From: Charina bottae | Taxonomy: Eukaryota; Chordata; Lepidosauria; Squamata; Charinaidae | NCBI GenBank assembly: GCA_023362775.1 | Contig: JALMGJ010000003.1 | Coordinates: 75,129,355 to 75,193,354, forward strand | Length of the DNA stretch: 64,000 bases | Direction: 5' to 3' | Part shown: positions 56,076-64,000 of the stretch, piece by piece | Numbering within the stretch: position 1 is the first letter of the stretch | Layout of the letters: each line of letters opens with the position of its first letter | Made by a program: the position numbers and the translations under genes | Notes under the pieces: generated by a model | The model's input: the letters and a program-made list of their open reading frames with translations, nothing else | The model's database searches: none | Told to the model about the DNA's origin: nothing

Positions 56076-56282
56076 TGCATTTTTATGTGCCCAAGGATCT
56101 TTAGAGTGACAGTGATGGGCCATCACAAAATGTATGTATGTTCTATGCAGAAAAAAAAATTGTCCCAAGACAAAGAGATGGTTTTCAATTAAAAGCATGC
56201 TTGTATACATAGCATTGATTTTAACTATGATTTGGGGCAATGTAATTGAACAAGAAGCATCCTATAATCATCTTGATAATTG

Positions 56283-56632
56283 AGAGCCAGTTTGGTCTAA
56301 TGGTTAAGGCAATAGGCTAGAAACCCGGAGACAGAGAGTTCTAGTCCCGCCTTAGGCATGAAAGCCGGCTGGGTGACCTTGGGCCAGTCACTCACTCTCT
56401 CAGCCCTAGGAAGGAGCCAATGGCAAACCAGGAGACTGTGAGTTCTAGTCCCGCCTTAGGCATGAAAGCCGGCTGGGTGACCTTGGGCCAGTCACTCTCT
56501 CTCAGCCCAACTCACCTCACAGGGTTGTTGTTGTGGGAAAATAGGACGAGGAAGGAGTATTAGGTATGTTCGCCACCTTGAGTTATTTATAAAAATAATA
56601 AATGCAGGATAGTAAATAAATAAATAAATAAT
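56283..56632 (+). mobile_element. tRNA-derived SINE with internal 104-bp duplication
   Basis: The head 'gccagtttggtctaatgg' starts at about 56286. The segment beginning 'ggagac.g.gagttctagtcc' occurs at 56327 and again at 56431. The first unit ends in the other subfamily's 'ccctaggaaggagccaatgg' and the second continues to the L2-like tail ('gccaccttgagttatttata', (AAAT)n). Confidence 0.88.
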
Positions 56633-56639
56633 TACCACC

Positions 56640-57629
56640 AGACAGTTGGAGCAAAAAACATGTTCTAATTTCTCTGGGTTAAAAGGTTTGTGAAGTACAA
56701 AATGGCCCAGTTATTTCTTACATAACTGTAATGCTTCAGGAAAGCATTTTAAAACCTTGCAGATAATTATATTTTTGTACTTCAGGGTTCTTTCCAGTGT
56801 TTGCTTTCATAGCGCATTTCATCACATATATATTAAGACCGATGATACTATATAAGCAAAAAAAAACAAACAAAATATGTTGAGATATTTTTTGGTCCAT
56901 TAATAAATATTGAAGGTTTGGGGTTTTTTTACGTTCTTGGTATAGGCTCCAGAATTACATAGAGAGTTGGAAGGGTCTTTTAGATAATCGAATCCAATTC
57001 TCTGCTCAGCGCAGGATTAAAGTGTCCCTGACAGATGATGACTCTCTAGCCTGTGCTTGAACACACTCAGAGAGTTTTTCTGTCTGGGCAATTGGTTCCA
57101 CTGTCAAACTACTGTTACTGTAGTTTGATTCCCCCCCCCCCATATTCTGTAGGAATTTGCTGTCAAATATAAGTTGCACTGTGCTCTAGTTAGCCTTATT
57201 AATAGTGCTGTTTTAGGCTACTCCTGGTAATGTGTATAAAACTATAGTACTGAGAAAAGTCTGTTTTGTGCCATTTTTCTTCCCCAAGATAATTGACAAA
57301 GACAGAATCAGTTTGTCTGAAAACTCTAATCATGCATGAAGCCGGGAAGGCCCAAAGCAACAGCAGGCACTGGCTGTAACGTCAGTTCCTTGATGATGGA
57401 CCCATCGGTGCTTCTGAAACAGCTAATCTGTCTTTGACTATTAGCGGAACTTTCCTACAATATCATCTGTCAATCCAGGGAGTGGAAGCATTGGCATCCA
57501 ACAGTGCATCTCCTTTCACAGGAGATAAGGGCCAGTTTGAAGGCCGTACCTGGTGCTGTGTTCCATTTTGAAAGCTGCACTCCAAATGTGGGTGGACCCA
57601 GGACCCAATTTGGGGTTGGGGAGTGAATG
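56640..57629 (+). other. Putative intron, no gene seen
   Basis: No recognised coding sequence. A C-run (57130-57140) is present. Confidence 0.5.
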
Positions 57630-57637
57630 CCTTAAGA

Positions 57638-57905
57638 CAGGGGTGGGGAACCTTTTTTCTGCCAAGGGCCATTTGGATATTTATAACCGGGGACCGGGGG
57701 ATGGGGGGCAGGGTTTCTGGGATTTCCGCGGACCGGGGGCCGGAGTTTGCGGGCGGGAGCCAATCACAAGCACTGGGGGGCGGGGTTTGCAGGCGGGAGC
57801 CAATCACATGGAAGGGGCGGGGTTTGCGGGTGGGAGCCCCTCAGGCCTTAGGTGGGAGCCCCGTGGGCCGTATACGGCCCGCAGGCCTGACGTTGCCCAC
57901 CCCTG
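57638..57905. mobile_element. hAT-like MITE with internal tandem GC-rich repeats
   Basis: 268 bp; inverted ends CAGGGGTGGGGAACCTTTTT / rc CAGGGGTGGGCAACGTCAGG; exact 8-bp duplication CCTTAAGA (57630-57637 and 57906-57913). The interior has three units of about 38-41 bp starting 'ggggc.gg.gtttgc.gg' with 'gggagccaatcac'. The frames through it are not genes. Confidence 0.93.
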
Positions 57906-57913
57906 CCTTAAGA

Positions 57914-60714
57914 CTTCAAAAGTTTAAGGCACATATCGTGCCACTTAAAGCACACCACCCTCTCCCTCAAATGACCAAAATGCTTGCTTCCATCCATTCT
58001 GGAGTCCCTGGGAGCCACAGAAGTGGTGCAGGTAGGTTGCATGTGCCCCATTGACTGCATCCCTGCCTTATCACCAGAAACAGTTCTGAAGTGATCTCTC
58101 AGGAGAGAAGGAAATGAGGTGTCTTGACCTCTTCTAGCTTTAGATGAAAACAAGTATCTGATTTGTTTCAGCTTGCCTAAAGCATGTTATTCGCCATCCA
58201 CAAAGCAAATTTCATTGCAACATTCAGAATCCATGGGCCTCTTCACATCTTACAGTTTCTGTTTTAAATGGAAATATTTAAAATATTATTTATGAGTGTG
58301 ACAATCATATATCTGAAAGCACATATAGAGTGAAGAGCTAAACTGGTCAGAAAGCTAGGCTAGCTGCTGGTTCTTCCTGAGTGTACAGTTGTTGCTTTAT
58401 GAAACAACCTTAAAGGCATTTTCTCTAGGCAAAATTTGCCACATGAAAATTGCTTCTGTGTAGGAAAACCATATTCGCCTGTTAAGGGAGTGTGTTTTGC
58501 CTTCTCCCTTTCAGGGCAGACACTGAGCTGTCCTTCACATGACACACGGATATGTTTATCCAATGGAAGTTTAGCTGCTACTCCCCTTACAGAGATGAGG
58601 TGGCTCCTGCCAGCCCTAAATGAGTCTTCATTCCCACTCTCCTTTGTGGTTATAAGAGTTTGGGGGTATCTCTTAATTGGATTTAGTAGCACTTTTTTTG
58701 CCTCATGCTTGCCACATTTGTTTGGGTTGGATGATTTTTATCCACTGGACATACGTGGTCACAGCTGGCAGGAAGTTCACACATCTTAGCTGTTACTTAA
58801 TTTATTTGTTAAGCATCCTGAGGCACCAAAGACTGACGGATGACTGCACACATCTATCCTCATTGCCAACCAGCTATGAGCAGATGGGACCAAAGCCACC
58901 CAGGGACTATCTGATATAACAAATGGTGACCACTGAGGCAGAGCCAAGCAAAGAGGTGTCCCTAGCCCAACTTGAAGGCAGAAAGACAACGTTTAGAGAT
59001 GATCCAGCAGGGAACTGTATAAATCGTAGTCCAAAATACCTGCTACGTTTTAGTTAGTCGCTCTCTTACGTTTACAGGTAGATAATGCTCCACTGATCTA
59101 TAGGCAGGTGAGCAAAGGAAAGCTCACTTTTATCTAAGGTAGAGTTTAACAATCACAACATTCAAGAAGATAGAGGTTTTGAAGGGATGCTAATTTAAGT
59201 ATCATTTTAGAAATCATTGAACCTTGAGTACTATGGCCATTTCTCACCCCAGAAAGCAAAGGAAGCTGAATCAGGGTCTGGGCTTTCAGAGCAACAGGAC
59301 TGAGAGTTGAGACTATTGTCAGTAATGGCCCACTGGGAGGCAGGAAAAAGACAGGAGAGTTAACAATGTGAAAATTATTGCAGTTCTACTGTTTTCTTTT
59401 ATGATGTGATTGACTATTCAGCCACATACTCCCCTGGCACTACAGTTTGTTTAGGCTAAATGCCCAGGGAGAGAAGAGACAAGATTCACATTAATTCAAG
59501 CGCAGCATCTATATTTTATAAAGGAAGCAAGCGAGAGAGAGAAAGAACAAATTGTAATCTGCAGTACCTGCTGTCTTTGGGAAAAACCTGCTAATTTCAC
59601 TAGCTAAATGTAGTTGTTCCTTTACTGACCAGACCTGCTGAGCTAAAACTGGCAAGATTCTGATTTTTTTAAATCTTTTAAATTAAAAAATGTGGAAAGA
59701 TGCTTGATGAAATATTGTCTATTCAGAGATGCCCTACCTTTTGAGTATCTTAGCTCTCTATCAAATTCATAGCTGTTCACAAACTGTATGAAACTACCGT
59801 TGTAAGATAATAATGCTAGGAGAAGAATTTCTAATCAGGTTGCATTTTAAGTGCACACATAAAGATTTTGTTGCTATGGTGGAGGTAAGGCAGTAGGGCT
59901 CAGGTGGCTGATTCTGCTAATCCCAAAACAGTCACTCCATAATAGTGTCTTTCCACAATGTAAACCAAGCATATTGAATGTGAGGGTGCAATAGAAATAA
60001 AGAAGGAACTACACCCCATCTTTCATCTGTGGCTCGTTGTATTGCCAATACTTGTTTTCTTTTACAGAGCTCATTATAGGATCATGCACATGGCTAAGTA
60101 TACTTTCTACATTACAGTTTGAAATAGTGTGCTACAGAGTTAAAGCAAAACTTCTCAAAATTGATCCGCTGATGTGCAAATAACAAGAAGATTCCCAAAT
60201 TGCCCTTTCTTTACCCTCTCTTCTGATTTCCACCTCAAATTTGCTTGCCGTAACATTGAAAGTGTTTTTGCTTACTTTTCTTTTGTAAGAAAGAGCTGAG
60301 TGAGAAAATGCTATGCAGGTGGTAAATGTAGCCCCAGACAGTGTGGACTCAGCAAGCCTTTCATGCTTGGCATACACAGAGGAGAGCAATAATGACGTAA
60401 ATAGAGAATAATAAAATGTAAATAAAATAATAGAGTAAAATTTGGAGTGCTTTTAAATTATGTGGATTGGGTGGTATTATACCTGCACATCCTAAATTCA
60501 GATATCTGATCTGTGGAAGTTAAAATATACCTGCATTTTTAGAATTGACTCATGCCACTTTCCAGCTTGCATTAATAGCTTTTACATGTCTGCTATAAGA
60601 AAGCTCAAGCTACTGTAGTTAATGTGGGAAAACATCTTTAGATTTCCAGATACCACAGTTGGCCATTGTTTGACCTGGTAGAAACCTTCAGCTCTAAAAA
60701 CCAACAGAAGAATG
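57914..60714 (+). other. Putative intron, no gene seen
   Basis: No recognisable exon or repeat. The ORFs at 58360-58789 on both strands lack family resemblance. Confidence 0.5.
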
Positions 60715-60722
60715 TACTACAC

Positions 60723-60988
60723 CATAGCTTTCCAAACTGTGTGTCGTGACACTTTAGTGTGTCACGACACACAGTTCAGTGTGTCGCAACACAACCCGGA
60801 AGCGGCGGCGGCGGGGGGGTGCGCAGCGGCGGTGTGTGCGGTAGCGACAGCAGCGGCACGCCATCAGTGCTTCCGCGTTTTAGCAGAAAACACAAGGCCG
60901 CTGCTGCCCCCGCCCCCGCGCACGCCCCCACGCCGCTGCCACTGCTGCCATTGGTGTGTTGCCAACGGCAGCAGTTTGGAAAGCACTG
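60723..60988. mobile_element. GC-rich hAT-like MITE, copy C
   Basis: 266 bp; ends CATAGCTTTCCAAACTGTG and rc CAGTGCTTTCCAAACTGC; 8-bp target duplication TACTACAC / TACTATAC (60715-60722, 60989-60996; 7 of 8). It shares 'acacaacccggaagcg' and the GTGTCG/CGACAC words with copies A and B. Confidence 0.9.
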
Positions 60989-61139
60989 TACTATACTGTA
61001 CTATGTGCAGTACTTCTTTGCAATCTGATATAACTGAGCCTCTGAAACAAACAGCGGAATATAATTCTAATAAACAATAATTAAAAATTAAATAATTAAA
61101 ATGTTTTAACTAAAAATTAAATCTACCCACACTAACCAA

Positions 61140-61772
61140 GTGCTCCACTACCAAAGCAATAGCCCAACCTCCCACAAGAGGAGCTGTGTAAGAACACTAT
61201 TCAGACGAGCACAAACGCACTGCAGCAGCCCAGAACACCAGAAAAAGGAAACAGACCACTTATATAGCATTTTCCAGCAAAATGGATACCCACGCAACTT
61301 TATCAAAAAGTGCCTGACCACTCGACCCACCACAGCAAAACCAACAGAAGCTATGAAAAGGATTACACTGCCATACATCAGAAACATCTCAGAAACTACT
61401 AATAGACTGTTACAACCACACGGCATCACCGTAGCACACAAACCAACCAAAACCCTTCAGAACATCGTAGGTAACCCGAAAGACCCAGTAGCCCAAGAAG
61501 AAAAAACAGGAGTTATCTACAACATACAGTGTAAGGACTGTAGTAGACACTATGTAGGACAGACAAGCAGAAGACTAGCGGAGCGCATCCACGAACACCA
61601 ACTAGCAGTCAGAAGACACGATGAAAACTCCTTAATCTCACAACACATGGACAGACTCAACCATACTTTCGACTGGGAAACTGAGCACCTTAAACCAAGC
61701 CAAATCCAAAAAATGCTAGAGAATTCCTGGAAGCTTGGCACTCAGACAAAGCAGCCATCAACAGACACATAA
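61140..61772 (+). pseudogene. Penelope-like pol C-terminus with GIY-YIG endonuclease
   Basis: The 210-codon frame has a linker after the missing RT ('SHKRSCVRTLFRRAQTHCSS', 'FQQNGYPRNFIKKCL', 'RITLPYIRNISETTNRLLQP'). The GIY-YIG domain follows from about residue 124: 'TGVIYNIQCKDCSRHYVGQT', then 'SRRLAERIHEHQLAV', with the G-I/V-Y and Y-V-G elements, the CX2C zinc-type pair and R/H catalytic positions visible. A frameshift near 61740-61775 cuts the end, and downstream frames (61859-62080) continue the degenerate C-terminus. RT is absent, so the copy is inactive. Confidence 0.88.
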
Positions 61773-62063
61773 CAAACAACATTTACATACCATTCATAAG
61801 AGACAATAGAAAAGCCAGAAGACCAGAACACCTCCTTGCCAGCAATCAACACCCAGATATGCAAAGATTAACACCAGGATTAGCACGAGAGGAACAAACA
61901 GCACAATATACCCTAATCAAGGAACTATTAACTCAGTCAATCAACCAAACAGCAAACAACAGCCCAATCAAGGAACTACCAAGGAGAGAACAACACCCCC
62001 ACCAACACAAGCAGGACAAGCCATGGTATATAAACAGAGAGCAAGTCCCACTCCCTTTTCGCA

Positions 62064-62097
62064 CTGAAGATGTTGCCTAGCCTGGCAATGAAACATC
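62064..62097 (+). ncRNA. Hammerhead-ribozyme-like motif of the Penelope-like element
   Basis: CTGAAGA (62064-62070, pattern CUGANGA), then a stem TTGCC/GGCAA (62073-62077 with 62084-62088) with a 6-base loop, then GAAAC (62090-62094) and ATC, an allowed cleavage triplet. One extra base lies between CUGAAGA and the stem, and stems I and III are not resolvable, so it may be a decayed copy. Confidence 0.45.
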
Positions 62098-62149
62098 TGC
62101 AAGAAAACAACAAGGCTCAGAGAGCACCAAGGACTCCACAATAATTAAA

Positions 62150-63078
62150 TGGTTCAGATAAAGCCTCCAGGTTGAACTTGTCTCTGGTCAAGGCATCCAC
62201 AAGGCAGGCAAGGGGAATGACTGTTGGCTTGTGTGAGGTGACATCATCACATTAATGCCATGTTTCACATACTTGCATCGTAATTGCACCATTTGCTTGA
62301 TGACGTATGTATGTTGTTTTGATGTCATTATGTTTTGTTGTAGGCAGTGCTGTCTCCCAGTGATTGTGAGAGGTTGTTCTTACACAGCTAGAGGAGAACA
62401 ACCTTATCTCATAGCTGAACATTACCAAAACAAGAAGCAGATGGAAACCGGACCTCATGCCCAAAAGAGAGAGCCATTCCTGCCAGTGTGTAGCATGGGT
62501 GGGAAGAAGAGGTGCTAAAACTGAACCACAAGTTCATGACATATTGGATTTGGTTTTGATTCATAACAATCAGGGAATTCATTGTAATGGTTTTTTAGCT
62601 CTTCTACAATGAAATTTATTATCAGAGCCTGGTGTGAGAGATTGTCGGGAGTCTGGGAAAGCAATGGAGGAGAACACAGACATAAACAGTCAAGAGATAG
62701 CAGGCATATTAGTTGATGGCTTATCTCACAAATGGCAACTTAGCCCAGGAGGAGAAAAATCTGAGAAGAATGTTAAATCACTCTGCCCTAATTAACTCAC
62801 TATAATTGAGAATTTCCTCTTACAGTTTCCAAGATTTGGTATTCACCCCAGACTCACATTAAAGGTATCTTACTGAAAGGTATGTAGTTCTTGCTTCCTT
62901 GAACATGCCCAGCAGCAGGGGGCTTGACACCTGGATTCTTGTATGCCTATTAATTGTTTCCAGTCCATTCTGCTGGGGAGAAACCAGGCAATGACTTCAT
63001 GGACACATCCATCTAATTTACTTGGTAATGATACAGAAGTGGTCCTCCTGCAATTTTTTGCAACTTTTCAATTTCTCC
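62150..63078 (+). other. Putative intron, no gene seen
   Basis: No recognised coding sequence or repeat. Confidence 0.5.
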
Positions 63079-63080
63079 CA

Positions 63081-63149
63081 CCACCTGGTATTTCCAGGTG
63101 GTCTCCCATCCAAGTATTAATTAGGTCTAGCCCTGCTTAGCTTTCAAAG
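63081..63149 (-). repeat. 5S rRNA-derived fragment (5S-SINE head or pseudogene)
   Basis: The plus strand reads 'cctggtatttccaggtggtc', 'tcccatccaagtattaatta' and 'ccctgcttagctt', the complement of the 3' half of 5S rRNA including its internal control region, with several substitutions. A functional 5S gene would need the full ~120 bases and a T-run terminator, which are absent. 5S-headed SINEs are known in squamates. Confidence 0.75.
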
Positions 63150-63189
63150 AACAACTGCAGTTTTTAAGACTTGGTTGCCCATCTTGCTG

Positions 63190-63840
63190 GCCACATTACA
63201 TCAGACAGGGAAGGGGAGATTCCAGGAGCCCTGAAAAAGCAGTTGGTTTGTCTACTCCATAAGAAGCCAGGCTTGGATCCCATAGCCTAGATAACTTCCA
63301 TCTTATCCCCTTTCTAGGGAAGGTTGTTGAGAAAGTGCTGAGGCTGCAACAACAGAGGGTTCCAGATGGTTTGCATTATCTAGACCCATAGGAGTCTGGT
63401 TTCAGGTGGGGCATAGGATAGAGACTTCACCGGCATTTCTCATGGATAACTTGTGGTAGGATTTGCATGGAGGAAACATGACCATCCTTGTCCTTCTACA
63501 CTCCCTGGTGGCTTTTGTTATTGTCAACTACAGCATTCTTCTGGACCTCCTGCAAGAATTGGGAGGTGGAAGCAATATATTACAGTGGTTCCATTCCTAC
63601 CTGAGTGGGTGGCTCCAGTTGTTATGGCAGTAGGCTAAGAATTTAGCCCTTTGACACTCTGCTGTGGACTTTAGCCCTGTGGCCCAGAACTAAATCCTTT
63701 CCCCATCCTATTTAACTTCTACATAAAGCCGTTGCAAGAGGTATTTTGTTGGTTCAGGGTATGGTATCATCAATATGCTGATATCCAGCTGTACATCTTC
63801 ATTCTGGATCCAACGAAAGGTGCAGTCAGAATGGAGAAAA
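63190..63840 (+). mobile_element. L2-clade LINE fragment, plus strand, degenerate
   Basis: Across many frameshifts the plus strand reads the L2 RT in order: 'L..LLHKKPGLDP'-like text, a GKVVEKVL-type stretch near 63320, 'SGF..G' near 63395, 'LLDLLQELGGGSNILQWF' near 63540-63590, the PQG-L-P-LFN-Y region near 63680-63720, and 'YHQYADIQLYI' near 63768-63800. Old and inactive. Confidence 0.75.
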
Positions 63841-64000
63841 TTTCATGTTTCAAAGGATTCTAAAATTGTTCTTTTCTATTACATGGCAACAAGTCTTCCC
63901 TTGTAACTTACAAAAATGTCAGCTGTATGCAAAGATTGGTCTTATAAGGGGAGGCAATTGAAACTATTTCCAAAGGGAACACATGGGAAGGTATAGTAGT

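Larger units (their letters stand above)
61125..62140 (+). mobile_element. Penelope-like element, 3' part
   Basis: A 5'-truncated retroelement containing the end of the coding region with a GIY-YIG endonuclease, a ~270-bp 3' stretch and a hammerhead-like terminal motif (62064-62097), followed by 'gctcagagagcaccaaggac'. Penelope-like elements have RT plus a C-terminal GIY-YIG nuclease and carry hammerhead motifs in their terminal repeats. Confidence 0.85.

Noticed and set aside
57553..58054. Gly-rich frames of 124-143 codons
   Set aside because: They cross the MITE at 57638-57905 and derive from its tandem GC-rich units.
1..64000. CRISPR arrays, operons, phage or bacterial islands
   Set aside because: Tandem repeats present are microsatellites without unique spacers. 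Spliced vertebrate exons and squamate repeats show eukaryotic nuclear DNA.

Overview
This is vertebrate nuclear DNA, almost certainly from a squamate reptile (snake or lizard; I cannot place it more finely). The evidence is: two spliced exons of a vertebrate neuronal gene with consensus splice sites; BovB, other RTE-type and L2-clade LINEs; four copies of a tRNA-headed SINE with a BovB-like tail; a 5S rRNA-derived fragment; many microsatellites; and AT-rich non-coding DNA with a single CpG island. There are no prokaryotic genes or operons.

Host genes. The first 10 kb is the 3' end of neurofascin (NFASC) on the + strand: a 70-nt penultimate coding exon (1886-1955), a 7.9-kb intron, and the last coding exon (9884-10115) with the ankyrin-binding FIGQY motif and the C-terminal ...YSLA. 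A 3' UTR of at least ~0.3 kb follows. At 44.5-45.5 kb lies a GC-rich promoter-like island with a likely non-coding first exon ending at 44956 (GAG|GTAAGAG), which carries a (CTG)10 tract. From the conserved vertebrate order NFASC-CNTN2 I infer that this is the CNTN2 promoter and 5' UTR exon. No CNTN2 coding exon was recognised, so 45-64 kb would be its first intron.

Mobile elements fill most of the rest. The standout is a complete Ty1/copia retrotransposon (32551-37604): identical-length 454-bp LTRs with 4 differences, a 5-bp target duplication (AAATT), one intact 1282-codon gag-pol ORF, and a primer site matching the anticodon arm of initiator tRNA-Met, as in Drosophila copia. Others are: a ~3.1-kb dead L2 LINE (23058-26210) nested in an older APE-type LINE (about 22.5-28.5 kb); BovB fragments (37.6 and 48.2 kb); other RTE fragments (21.5 and 28.2 kb); a chromodomain Ty3/gypsy 3' end (40.6-41.6 kb); a Penelope-like element with a GIY-YIG domain and a hammerhead-like 3' motif (61.1-62.1 kb); and L2 fragments at 1, 54.8 and 63.2 kb.

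Non-autonomous DNA transposons include a GC-rich hAT-like family with three copies (31.4, 43.0 and 60.7 kb), each flanked by an 8-bp duplication; two other hAT-like types (50.96 and 57.6 kb); an 87-bp hairpin MITE (20.4 kb); and a TA-flanked family (32.14 kb and a longer relative at 41.7-42.8 kb).

Structures not explained by simple insertions are: a recent ~104-bp duplication bracketed by inverted L2 tails (16.4/17.0 kb); a palindrome made of two Penelope-like tails (8.2 kb); a perfect 18-bp hairpin (15.0 kb); and SINE dimers sharing a junction at two loci (28.6 and 56.3 kb). Coordinates of old repeat fragments are approximate, and all family names rest on recognition of sequence, not on a database search.
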